Shown: positions 10,327-21,826 of the stretch, piece by piece | Position numbering within the stretch: the first letter of the stretch is position 1 | Layout of the letters: each line of letters begins with the position of its first letter | NCBI GenBank assembly: GCA_025504975.1 | Contig: JANUWI010000012.1 | Coordinates: 620,001 to 684,000, forward strand | From: Plenodomus lindquistii | Taxonomy: Eukaryota > Ascomycota > Dothideomycetes > Pleosporales > Leptosphaeriaceae | Length of the DNA stretch: 64,000 nt | Direction of reading: 5' to 3' | The notes under the pieces: generated by a model | Seen by the model: the letters and a program-made list of their open reading frames with translations, nothing else | Told to the model about the DNA's origin: nothing | Database searches by the model: none | Position numbers and translations under genes: made by a program

Positions 10327-11974
10327 AGCAAGTCCAGACCACGCACGGTTTCCTTTACGAGGTATGAGACTACGATACAACGTTCCGGCATGTTATGTCA
10401 CGCATGATAGTGGAGACGATTGAGGTAGGGTATGGTACGACATTATACGGACCGAATCCCTTGATCATGCGAGTCTGTTCAGAAACACGCGCTTTCTTTA
10501 CATGGTATCCTGTACCCCATACATAGTCTAGATCACCAATATCGAATATTTTTCGGAACAAAATGATACCATTCTGTAGGTGTTTTGCTTGCCCCCTTGA
10601 CCCTGCGGTCCTCCCTCGGAGAATTCTCAACGATCCGTTAAGGGCCGCACCGTCCATCCCGCATGCATGAATTTCTGCGCAAAATTATTGCTGACTCGAT
10701 GAAAGTTCCCGAATACATGGCGCCACGTTCAGCTTATACTATATGTAGTAATTTCGTACGAGTAAGCAATGTATAGTCATCTTATAGTAGTCTAATACTA
10801 TATGGATCTCGGGTGTATACTGTAGTAGAGTAGCGCCATGGCGCAACGAATATCCTCGCGCTGTTCATGTCATGTATTACGCTGCCGCAGCATCAGATCA
10901 GATCATGGCAATGGGGACTTGTGATAACGTGATACAATCTTTTGAAACTCTATTACATAGCCTCCCTCCTCTGAGCAACGCAGGGATGCGTGGGTAAGGC
11001 GGGCAAGTGGCTGAGCGGTGGAAAGTTTGAAAGGTGGGGGGTGGGAACACGAAAGACTTGAGAGTGGTGGCGATATAGAATTAATGATTGTGGGATCTAG
11101 AAGGAAAAGGGAGGGAAGAAGGGGGGGGGTTATGCTGGGAGCGAGAGAGACACGTGAAATCGTAACATGTTAGGTGTAGGTGTTGCTTGCTTCACTTTTT
11201 TTTTTTCGGTGATTTGCGGTGTGGGGTGGAGATCTGTGGAGGATTGGATTTTGAGGGAAAACATACTGTGGAGATTGTGAGATCCGCCTGTATCCTCGGT
11301 TATTGTCCAGAGCATAGCGGGTAACGTGCGTTGTTTTGCTTCTGGATTGTACAACAACGAAGATGGAGGTTTTGAGGGTTGTTGGGTGGGGGGGAGAAGC
11401 GCATGAAGGGTTTACACTCTGTTTGTCGCCTCACCCTGGAGTATAGTATACCCGCAGACCAAAGTAATCCAATCTATGGTGCTCAAACCAGCCCTTCAAC
11501 TCGCAAATACAAAGAAATCTCCCACTCGAAGCGAGGTCGATTCCAAGAACTTCATCACGTGTATCTTCCCATCCTTCTCAACCCCGTCACCCGCCGCCCT
11601 TACAGCCTCACTTACAAAAAAAGGTGGAGACACACATGCACATCATCTGCACACCACACGTCACCCGCCCAATGTCCATCCAACAGCACCCCTTGACGAA
11701 GCGGCAAATTGCAATCACACGATCTGTGATTGACAGCCCACGTGTCCCGTTTCCCTCTTCTCCCTCAAGATCGATGCAAGAGAAAAAAACTGGAGATGCT
11801 TGTGGAGTCATGCTCCGCAGCTGGGGGGGTAGCGTGGTGCGGGTTGGAATGGAGGGGTAGTGTAGTGTATGCGTAGACTTGAAGAAATGGATTAATTGCT
11901 TTTGATCTTTCGAATCTGTCGTGCAAATACATACAATATAAACGTGCTATACATCATCTACTCCCCTCTCTTCG

Positions 11975-11996
11975 CCTACCTACCTACCTACCTACC
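11975..11996. repeat. (CTAC)n tetranucleotide microsatellite
   Basis: Five consecutive CTAC units about 480 bases upstream of the 2OG oxygenase ATG. It lies in what is probably promoter or leader sequence. Confidence 0.9.
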
Positions 11997-12053
11997 AGCG
12001 ATACCATACCACATCACATCCAAGGTCGGAGGCCAAACTCGAAGATACAGACA

Positions 12054-12146
12054 ATGATCCCCCTCCTAGGCGTCGTCGGCGTGTTCCTCATTACAGGATT
12101 GAAGCTTACAGCGCTGGGTCTGACGCTGAAGTGGATGTTGCAGTAA
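12054..12146 (+). CDS. possible 30-residue single-TM micropeptide or upstream ORF
   Basis: ATG at 12054, TAA at 12144-12146. The 30-residue product begins MIPLLGVVGVFLITGLKLTA and continues hydrophobic to a short polar end, which would make one transmembrane helix. It sits about 310 bases upstream of the 2OG oxygenase start, so it could be an independent small gene or an uORF in its leader. The composition is unusually coherent for a chance ORF, but no family is recognised. Ribosome profiling or conservation would be needed to call it real. Confidence 0.3.
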   Translation: MIPLLGVVGVFLITGLKLTALGLTLKWMLQ

Positions 12147-12460
12147 ACACCCATACCATCCCTCTACGTTTATCAAGATTCGCAACAGCGTCGTCGTTGG
12201 CGAACTGGTGTGATAGCCCCGCTATATGGTGTCACGGTCTACGAAATATTTTTACCCCGCACATACATATATTATCTACCCCCCATCTACATACACCTTT
12301 GAGGAGCAGCAAGCAGAAGGAAGCTGGTTATCGGTTTCGTTCTTTTTTTTCTTTTTATTGAAAACATACCTACTATACCTACCACCATCACACACATATA
12401 CGCATACCCCCACAAATAACATCCCTCACCTCCTCTCCCCTCCTCCCCTGTTTCCCCACC

Positions 12461-14354
12461 ATGCCCGAAACTTTCACACACATCCCCATCCTCGCCCTCT
12501 CCCGCGCCCTCTCCCCATCCACAAAACCGCAATTCCTGTCCGACCTGCGCGCCGCACTGCTAAACGTTGGGTTCTTGTACTTGAGCGAGACGAGCCTACC
12601 ACCGCAGCTAGTGCGCGATGTGATAGCGCAATGTGGTGCGTTTTTCGAAGAGTTGCCGCGTGAGGAAAAGGAGAAGATTGAGATGAAGAATGAGAAGAGT
12701 TTTTTGGGGTGGAGTAGGGTGAGTTTTTTTTTTCTTTGGGGTGCTGATGTTTTTCTGTCCTTGTAGCTAGTATCTTTTTCCTTGTTTCTTATGGTTTTTC
12801 TTTACTCGTTGCATGCTGTCGCGATGCATGATCATGTGCGGTCAGGGCAAGTCACATAGGAGGCGCCAGGGAGATTGGTTATGTTCAAGTCGGTCTATTA
12901 TGGATCTATCACTATGCGTATGCGTATATGTGTCTTTGTGGGAAAAGACGATTTGCAAACAAAAAACTATTATTACAGCGTCTGAAGAAAGGGAAGACAC
13001 ATTAAAACCCAAGCACAACGGCCGTTGGAAAGAAAAAAAAAGAGGGTAAAAAGGCGCGAAGAAATGCAGAACCACCCTCCCACGCTTCCTATACCTATTA
13101 CCCGAGTAACCAACCCATCCATACTTATGCGCCACTAAAAGAAGAGGAACGAAAAAGAAAAGAAAAGAAAAGATGTAATCCGGGTATCTCCAAATGACAG
13201 ATGTGCTCGATACGCCGACAATGCTGCTTTCGTTTCTGCGATGCTGGGTGTTTTTTTTTCCTTCTCTTTTTTCTCCTTTTTTACCAATTCGTTCCAGTAG
13301 CGCAGTGCCGATCCTTTTCCTACTTTCATGCAAAATAGACATTAGGAAGCAAGCAAGCAAAGAACAAAGCAAGCTAACCATTTCCCCCCCTTTCCCAAAG
13401 CTCGACAACGAAACCACGGCATTCAACCCAGATCATCGCGAACAACTCGATCTCTCGACTCCACAGCCACTCCCAGGCCCAAACGCACCCCTCTACCACA
13501 ATCTACTTGCGCCTAATCAATGGCCCTCACCACGGCACCTACCAAGCTTTCGTCCCGTGTATGAAGAGTACATGCAACGCATGTCGGACATTTCAACCCT
13601 GTTCACGAGCCTGATTGCAGAGGCCATTGGGCTGCGAGCCGATGCCTTCAGCCGCTTCTTCGATGCCAATCAACAACACAAGCTGAAGATTGTCAAGTAC
13701 CCAGAAGTAGACATTGCCGACCTGCCGCGTGGGGCTTCGGAAATTGATAAGAAGAAGTGGGAGATCAAACGCCAGGGTGTTGGTCCGCACAAGGATAGTA
13801 TGCTGACGAGTTATCTGCTTCAGGCGAGCGACCAGCTGGGCTTGCAGGCACAAAATGCAAAAGGTGAGTGGATCGATTGTAAACCCCTTGACGGCACGCT
13901 TGTCGTGGCTATTGGCCAGGGCATGGAGGCCCTGACAGACGGCGTGTGCGCGTCAACTACACATCGCGTGTTGAGTCCGCGAAAAGGCGAAGGTGCGCGG
14001 TACTCTGTGCCTTTCTTCCAGGGTGTGAGCTATGACGCCAAATTCGAAGCCATGGACGTTCCTGGCGAGGTTCTCCAGCTGCGGGATGAAGCGCGGAAAG
14101 CGCGCAAAGACGACGTCGAGTGTAAGTTCGTCCGATGTTCGGTTCCGTGCCATGCGGAGGGCGGCTGTGCGTTTCGCTCACCCTCGCTTAGTTACATTTG
14201 TGAAGGGCCGATGGGGTCACCTCGGCGAGGCAACGCTTATGAACAGGTACGATTTGCCTTTGACCCGCGACTGGTGAAATGGACACGGTTCGTACGATGT
14301 GCTGACGCGGGATCCAGAGTGAAGAGCCACCCGGATGTTGGGGAGCGCTGGTAG
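12461..14354 (+). CDS. 2-oxoglutarate/Fe(II)-dependent oxygenase (isopenicillin N synthase-like)
   Basis: Four exons: 12461-12718, 13401-14121, 14192-14246, 14318-14354, giving 356 residues with phases consistent at every junction. The N-terminal DIOX_N part (PETFTHIPILALSRAL, then FLYLSETSLPPQLV and EEKEKIEMKNEKSFLGWSR) joins directly to NETTAFNPDHREQLDLSTP across intron 1, as expected for the family. Iron ligands are visible: HKD at residues 216-218 and H274 in STTHRVLSP; the 2-oxoglutarate-binding Arg is in ARYSVPFF. The C-terminus FVKGRWGHLGEATLMNRVKS is recovered only by using the last two introns. Known: such enzymes hydroxylate, desaturate or cyclise small molecules, and fungal paralogues serve many pathways. 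Odd: intron 1 is 682 nt, far longer than the others here. The substrate cannot be inferred; no cluster partners are adjacent. Confidence 0.9.
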
Positions 14355-15811
14355 TACGTAACAACACACGGGCCATGGATGCTCAAGATGCAGGTGAAGT
14401 ATGCTGACTGTGGGACCCCACGATTTAGCCCAGAACTCCTACAGCAGATCCGCGCACAGCAAGCAGCGACGGCATAGAGGCGAGGCAGGACGGGGGTTGC
14501 CGTAGGAAATTGTGTAGTAGCAGCAAGCAGCAGCACATGTGGCAATGTCGTCGCCATTCTTTCCCTACCGCCAGAACGTGCAGCAGTCATTTGTCGGTGT
14601 GGCACCATGGTGCGACATCCGATGCAGTCCAGGACGATGATGCAGGGCGACCCGTACAGCAGACCATTGCGGTGAGAGGTGCATGAGCATCCTGCTCAAC
14701 GTGGTGTGTTGACGGACGGCTTTGCCTGGTTGGGGATAGGGTCATGGTGCAGGCCCCGCTGGCCTGTCCCGGCTGCTATTGGGCGAGGGAGACCGGGGCC
14801 ATGTATCCGGGCCGCGGGAGATGTGTGGCTAGCCTTGGCAATACTGGAGGATTCTGCTGGCCTCGGGAATCTCGGTGGTATCGGCATGACAGGTGCTCGT
14901 GCTGCAAGCATGTCTGCAGCCGTCCTCCCGCCTCTTGGGCAATGAACGATGGACGAGCAGCGCCGGAGACGGGTGCGCCGCGCCCTGGGTGGCTGCACGC
15001 AAGATTGGGCGTCGTTGTTTCACCTCTCTAGGCATCTACCGGAGGGAAGCATCCTGTGAGTGTGTGTGTGCCGCCTGCGCGTGTGAAGCGGCTAGCCACG
15101 TTGTGGGCGGTGGGACTGCGCTTGTCCTGGCCTGACGCCTCGGTTGTGTGCCCCAATGCGGATTGCATCTCGGGCAAAGTCAGACCGTGCTAGAGTGTAG
15201 CCCCATGTCACATTCGTACCGGTAGAGGAGGATCCTCGGAATATTCCTTTGCTTCCATGAATACCAGCTCTGCAAAGTGTCTCCACCTCTTTTGAAAGCA
15301 TCTTCGGTTGCCTAGGGCTTAGTTTGGTCGCCTGAAGGCGTAATGCGTCTCAAGCGGGATTTTGTACCTGGGCGACTGCAATCCTGATCCCACATGTGGG
15401 GCCTACGTATTGGCGTTTCATTGCGCTTCATGCAATCATGGCGGGGCAGACGGCGCGAATTCGCTTGAGAATAGGGAACATGCGGGTTCGACGGCTCTCG
15501 TCCTAGCGCCATCTTGATAGCGGTGAGTACTGGTAGCGAAGTTACCAAGTCCGACTTCGTCTTGTCGTCATGAATGTCCGGTGTAATTCACCAAGGCGCC
15601 TTGGTATCGTGCGGAATGCTTCGCCGACCGTAGTGCTCAACGAAACGTGGCGTGATTTGAGACCATGCAGGACTCTCGCTGCAAAAGACAATCTCCTACT
15701 CAGCGCGTCTCCACAGGCAGAATTGCTAGGTTCCGTTGTTGAAGGTTCGAGGGCGGGAGAAAACGCCTCTCCATTTGCTGGATCAGAACCAATTGCTGCT
15801 GTCGAGAGGTA
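14355..15811. other. intergenic, no gene recognised
   Basis: GC-rich DNA with overlapping chance frames on both strands (for example 14679-15135). None shows motifs, a signal peptide or continuity with the neighbours. It includes the 3' flanks of the convergent 2OG oxygenase and bZIP genes. Confidence 0.5.
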
Positions 15812-17265
15812 TCAGTGCTCAACTTTCATGTTGGGCTGCATATGGTGCTGATACATGATATGCTGTCCTTGTTCACCCATCATCTGAGTTTGCGGATGTT
15901 GGGCGTGCATCATGGGCATCTCATTAGCATGACTGACTTGCGGTGGGTATCCTTGTTGCTGAGCGACTGGATATGAACCATACGGTGCTGATGTGTGCTG
16001 CTGGGGGTGCTGAGGTCCTTGACCTTGCGCTGACTGGTGGTGCATGGGCACACTCATGTGACGTTGGTACTCAGAGGCATGGGGTGAGGGATGCGATGTT
16101 GGCGTTCCATAGCCCGACATAGACATTGGTTGCGAGGTTACCATGGGAGGGTTCTCCAACGGGTATGACATAGCACGTGTGTTGCTCTCCATGCCATAAG
16201 AGCCGGGATAAGCCATGTTTGAAGGCTCAACAGCGTGAATGGAAGCATCCTGCACGGGCATGGAGACCTGGTGATGCTGTGGGTGATTTGGGTGGGGGCT
16301 CCATCGCTGAACATCACCCATGGCAGGTGGCGTGTCAACATGAGGTGAGGAGTGATGGGCGTAAGAGTGCTGTTGCTGCCAATGTCCAGGCTGGGAAACA
16401 GGCGTCGCTATTTCGGGAACTGAATGTGCGCTTCTTGCGGTCCCTGTTGACCCTCTCCGTGGTTGGCTGAGCATCTGAACTCGATCACTTGGAGAAGGAG
16501 CACCTGTAACTTGTAACGTCAGTCATTCTGCAGAGCAATCACATCGTCTCCAGAAGCAAAAAAGGTCACTTGCGTCTCGGTTGGAGTGATATGACGAGCG
16601 CATGTTACAGAAACTGCGTGTCGCCGAAACAAGAAACAAAAGAGGAACGCGGGAAATGAGAAAAAGCAAAATGACGAAAACAGGTTCAGGAGCAGCACCA
16701 ACGTTGAGGTCCGAGACACCAAAAAGCAAAATGACAGCACCGTGCTGCAGGATGTGGAACTTGTGGACTGTGCTTCTCATGAAGGAAGAGGAAAATTGTT
16801 GGACATACCTGTGCCTTGTTCTGGAACTCCCAGAGCAGAGACTGCATGGGAGAGGCGAGCGCGAAGAACAGCATTCTCCTGCTCGAGTTCGTCGTTTCTG
16901 CGCATAATCTCCATCATCTTGCCAGAGGAATTGCTGTCAAGCTGAGCAGTGAGTTCGCGGACTTGGCGCTCAAGGGTGTCGATGTGGTCCTTGGTTCTTT
17001 GGCGGATGGCACGTTGGGCTTCTCTGTCATTGGCTCTCTTGCGTTCGAGCTGGGCAGCGGTCAGAGTTGTAACACTGCGAGTGCCGGCTCTTGAGGGGCG
17101 CTTCTTCATGCCAGGCGTGCTGTTCTTGGCCTCGGAGCCGGAGGAATGGCCATCATAGGGCGGGGACCTCTTGGACTGGTCCATGTGAGGGGAATGGTAG
17201 CTGGAGGTACTCATGAAGTCGCTTCTGTAGGCGATGGGGTCTCGGTAGTGGAGTACTGAAGTCAT
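15812..17265 (-). CDS. bZIP transcription factor
   Basis: Two exons, 17265-16809 and 16503-15812, with a 305-nt intron (GTATGT..TTACAG, phase 1), giving 382 residues. Residues about 71-130 form the basic-leucine zipper: ERKRANDREAQRAIRQRTKD followed by heptads IDTLERQVRELTAQL and MRRNDELEQENAVLRARL. The C-terminal 230 residues are rich in His, Gln, Pro, Met and Ser, typical of a disordered activation region. Known: this NDREAQRAIRQRTK subclass recurs in filamentous ascomycetes; it acts in the nucleus as a dimer on short palindromic sites. Odd: aligned on the AQRA core, the position of the bZIP invariant Asn is Asp80, with Asn one residue earlier. The intron carries an exact 15-base direct repeat. 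No targets can be inferred from position. Confidence 0.9.
16661..16735. repeat. 15-base direct repeat inside the bZIP intron
   Basis: AAAAAGCAAAATGAC occurs at 16661-16675 and again at 16721-16735, start-to-start 60 bases. The intervening sequence is not itself repeated. Both copies are within the 305-nt intron. Confidence 0.85.
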
Positions 17266-20200
17266 CGAAAGTCGGCGAGAAGCGGTGAGAGGGTATACGG
17301 GATGAGGTTGTTATGTCAGCGGGGCCCAAAACAAACGCGGTCCAAGCGTTTTGACAATATCAAGTATGTGACTACTGTGACCGATGGGTGCTCCCGGATC
17401 CCAAAGATCGGGATATGGACGAGGGTTAAGAGAGAGAAGAGGCGGCGTGACTCGAGCAGGACGAGTTGGACAACGACGGCGGAGATTAAAAAGGAATCAG
17501 GGAGCAGAGGAGAAGGGCGGAGCAGAGTTGCCAAAGGTCTGATTGAGCGAGGTCAGACATGGCTGGCATGAGCCTATAACCTGCTATCAGGACAGTCTGA
17601 ATAGCGTCTTCACGTCCATGCTTTGACCCTAGGCTAGTGTCTGCGTGCTGATCCTGGTCGTGGTGATAGCCACACAACGTGGGCACTGGGCTCTGGGGAA
17701 ATGGTTTCACGTTAGCCTCTCCGAAAGCGACCATGAGGCGTGGCCCCTGCACGGTGCTGGCAGGTGGGCACGGCGGTGGCCAGCACAATGGTGTGCAGCA
17801 GGCGCTTCCGCAATAGACTCGCAACGGCGGTGGCAGGACGCCCAGTGGAGCGCGACCCTGCGTCTGGAGAGGTGCAATGGCGGTTCTGGAAAGCCACTAC
17901 AGGCTCTAGCTTGGGACATTGCACCCCACTAGGGGTGGCATGGCCGAGTTGCTGCGCGACACCCCCTCGGTCCACCTTACCTAAGAATGCTCGAGAGCGG
18001 CCGTGGCTCCACCACATGGGGTGCGGTGAAGGGGCGTGACCGCGTAAGCGGAAGACTCGTTCCTGATGTCGCCATGGCCACGGCCCACGCACCGCCCAGC
18101 AGGCCGAGTCGAGGCGTCTACCGTCTGGCACGCGATGAAGCGGTCCGTCGCGACGTTGGGACAGAGCATGCCGACGCGGACAAACTGTGACGTTTGAGGA
18201 GCGTGTAGCGGTCTCTCCTGCCGCGAGTGCGTGAAGCGATGCCAGGGTTCATGGATGCCACCGGCCGGCGTGAGAGACGAGCGAGAGCGAGGGTGGCCTG
18301 TGAGTCTGTGAGTCTGTGAGGGAGAGTGAGGCCTGAGCGCCGCCAAGCCGGCCAGCACGTGGTGACCCTGTATCGTAACATTTTCTTCCCGAGCGCGCCG
18401 GGGCCTCTATCGCCGTTGTTTTCGCAGAGGCGCTCCGCCCAGTGAAGCGCCGCTCCAGAGCGTCTACCATGTACCAGCCCATGATGACACGGTACCAAGG
18501 ACCTTCGGATGGCAGGATGCCCGCCAGGACGACGACGGCGATCACGACAGGGGCAGCACCACGCTTCCGCTCCTCCACCACCGGCCGTCTTGGAGTGCTG
18601 CTTGGGCACCAACACGTTGATCCAAGTACAGTGAAGGACTGTAGTAGTATTAGTAGTAGTAGCAGCAAAGAGCCCACCTGCCTCGCCAATGAGACGGCAG
18701 TCCTCTTGCCAGTCTTGTTTAGTTCCATGCATATATGCATGCCCTACATACGTACATGCGTACATGCGTACATGCGTACATGCGTACATACCACACTCGA
18801 CATTCATCGGCCGAGGACGGAGCCTCCAACAACCAGGTGCACCGCGTAAATGCGGCTGCCAACTCTATCCCAACGGGCCTGCCTATGGACGTGTTTCAGG
18901 CCGTGTGCTGGCTATGCATACCTACATGCGTTTGGGTACTCACGGCATGTCTGTAGCATGCTGCAGGCCTAAACATGGCCGGCACGCTATTCGCAGGTCT
19001 ACTTCGCCGAGCTCGAGCATTGGCCAGCGTGCTGCGTCCGTGATGCGCTCGTTCAGGCCGCAGTCATCACCCAAAGGCATCCTTTGGCTGGAGCTCGTGC
19101 CCATCTGGACATTTGTTTGCCCTGACGTTTCGTCGTGGGTGAACTTTTTCAACGCCTGCTTTCACTGGCCAGGGTGACCAACTAGGCTCGTCTCGTGACC
19201 TTGAGCAAAGCATGCTGATGAGCAGTGGACCCCAAACGCCCTTCAACGCAAGATCTGCGCAACACCAACCCCACTGTCTCACAACAGTCCAGGCGAGCAC
19301 TCCATGTCTGTCTGTCCTTCGTTCTTCACCGCTCGTTGCCCAGTGCAGGCTGCGTGCGGCGAGGCTGCCGGGTTAGCGGGGACAGGCGAAGAGCTAGAAT
19401 ATTTCTCCTCTAGTGCTTGTCGGATGTCCTGCTCTGCGCTTTTCTTTTCGTCTCTCCAGCCACATTGAGCGCACTTGGCGCTGATATTGGACAGGACGAA
19501 TCTCGGTAACTGCCCTGAAGATGAAGTCGATGCACGCCGGCAGCGCTAGCAGCGACGGCCGTGACCCGCGACCCGCGAAAAAAAAGGACCGCACAACTGC
19601 ACTCCTGTCCCAATCCTGCATGCAAGCGATGGCGAGGGCAAGAAAATCGTGTTCATCAGCGGCCGTTTGGGGGGGGGCGATAGTGGACGCAGGATTCGCC
19701 CACGCCGCACCTTCTGCAACGGCTCTCTATGAAGGGTTAGTCCAACGTCTTTTTTACCTTTGAAGGAAGTGGTCGAATATACATGAGACATCAAGAGAGC
19801 CGCATTGGATGCGGAGAAGAGCCGGTACATTTCGAATGGCCTCAGGTTTCAGTGAATTCTCGATAGCGACGTGGACTCGCAGGCCTGCTAGCCTCACTAT
19901 TCTGGAATCAAGGCCGTTTCTAGCATGCACTCACTCAATCACGCAAGTCTTGTAGGGTTAGCCTGCCTGCGTGTTGAAAAGCTTCTAGTGCTGGTCCCTT
20001 GGCCCACGCATCCAAACTCTCCCTGTCTGCATCGGGGTAGCGTCCGAGCGTAGTGTGCCACATCCAGAGACCGTGCCTGTTGCCATCAGCCTGTCCATTA
20101 TTGTGGCGCTTGGAGCAGCATTGCCAACTACCGTCGTCGATTTTCATCGTTGGTACAGCAGATTACTAGAGAGATCCTGATTCCCGCCGCGCTGTATCAA

Positions 20201-21826
20201 GATGTCAGGACACCCCCCTGAAACACTCACCACACCGCATGTACCGTGGTACATATATGATTACTCAAACTTCGCCATGCGCATGCAAAGTAAATCGAAC
20301 GTTGTAATCTTCCACCTGTGATGAGTAACACACTCTGGCAATAAATTAAGCTATGCAACAACTATCACACCTATCGTTGTTCTGCTGACCTCAACTTGAT
20401 GGTCACTAATTGCGCTATCCTCTTGGCCTAGCACGCTTCATTCAGGGATGTCCACGATCCGACGCGGCAGATCAAGCAGAGCTGTCGGGTAACTGTAGAC
20501 AGTCTGACTTCCTAGAGTCCATTAGACCCGATCGCTTGACCTGTCTTACTCGTCATGACTTTCCCTGCGGCTGCAAGCAAGCTTGGTTCGACCAAGTCCA
20601 AGGGTTGCCCTTGAGAAGTCTAGGGAGCCACGGTCATTAAACAGGTCGATCTGACGTCCGTTCACGATTGCGCAACCAAAAATCACTTGGGCTCGGACCA
20701 GCTGCTGCCCGAACAACAACCAGATTGTTCCAATAGCAACAGCAAGATCCATCGCCTTGCAATGTATCCTGCCGAAGCCGTGTGACAGGACGCCACTCGC
20801 TACCAAACTTTGGAACACCAGTTCCGCAACACTCGATCCTGACGCCCCGATATTCATCCAGCCACCGTCTCATGCAGGCAAATAACGAACCCAGAAGCCG
20901 GTCCACCTTTTGCGCCAAAAGCTGCACTAGCCGTGTGCTATTTTGGCGGCCACGAGGTCCTCGATCTGAAACATGCTTGCGAATTTAAAGTTTACGGGAG
21001 ACCCATCCAGGGTGCTCCACCATTGAATACACCATCCGATTTTCTTCGCTCACACCGGCTCAGGAGTCCTACTCTGTACGAATCGCTGACATATTGCTGG
21101 TAGGCCTAGGCGGTTCGTGTGACGCGAGCATCTCAGTTGCGCCATCAGGCCCCCTCGGAGATCCTTCTAGCTGCAGGCTAGAACCACGATAGACGACTAA
21201 TGTTTACCAAACCATGGCGTGAACTTCTCGGTCATGACAACTGTGGTTCATCGGTTTCATTGTCGCGAAGTCCTAATGCGACGGTTTTTGGTTAAGCCCC
21301 ATCGGCGACAGATATGTCAGTACTGTAAGGAGCCGCAATGTGGGGAGTTGCACGTGCGGCGGACTGGCTACTGGTGGGGCACAAGCAGCACGCAAACGAG
21401 TGGTTGTCATTCACTCCCCTCAGCCACATACGCAGCTTTTGATGGCACATTGGGTATTTGGCTGCCCAGTGGCACTCGATGGGCATCAGTGCACTGTCAC
21501 TTAGATTCCCGATTCACTATTGCAAACTACACACAGTAGTCTCTCTTATCGGCCACGTCGGATTCAACATGGCGAGGCGGGAGCGGGAGATACGCAACCA
21601 TCCTGACTACCCCAAGATGGCGTAATGCTCCGACTCTATGGATACCCAAAGTGAAGAGGCTGCTCAGGTGCCCAGGGAGGGGTTGCGGAAGTTTCCTCAC
21701 ACCATCACAGCACACGCTAGAGTAATGCTTGAAGCGCATCATGTCTTGGGCCCTCTACCATTTCTGAAAAATGATTTGACGGAAATGTATTCCACGGCCC
21801 CTCTCGCGTCGCACCCGGCGGAGTTG
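17266..21826. other. 4.5-kb gene-free block
   Basis: No open frame here shows domain, motif or codon character of a gene on either strand. About 17600-19700 looks GC-rich with many overlapping frames; one (18249-18740, minus) begins with a Leu run followed by hydrophobic segments, but the Leu run is encoded by a TAG/TAC-type trinucleotide repeat near 18640-18662. A (TACATGCG)n repeat is at 18751-18789. From about 19900 to 21800 base composition is more even and still without genes. The 5' flank of the bZIP gene and the 3' flank of the GH1 gene are included. I see no transposon termini or transposase remains. Confidence 0.55.
18751..18789. repeat. (TACATGCG)n tandem repeat
   Basis: About four and a half copies of the octamer TACATGCG in tandem. 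Related TACATGCG words occur again near 18922-18930. Confidence 0.9.

Larger units (their letters stand above)
10327..12460. other. intergenic, 2.1 kb
   Basis: Contains the 3' flank of the spartin-like gene and the promoter/leader of the 2OG oxygenase. Notable content: a G-rich stretch at about 11020-11140, a (CTAC)n microsatellite at 11975-11996, and a 30-codon hydrophobic ORF at 12054-12146, listed separately. Other open frames (for example 11379-11860, plus) overlap in several phases and show no protein features. Confidence 0.5.

Noticed and set aside
18118..18807. Long minus-strand open frames, one with a Leu run resembling a signal peptide
   Set aside because: The Leu run derives from a trinucleotide repeat and the rest is GC-driven, with several overlapping open frames. 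No motif or splice structure supports it.
20583..20602. Perfect small hairpin CTTGG-TTCGA-CCAAG
   Set aside because: It resembles a T-arm, but the loop is too short and no other tRNA elements or terminator context are present.
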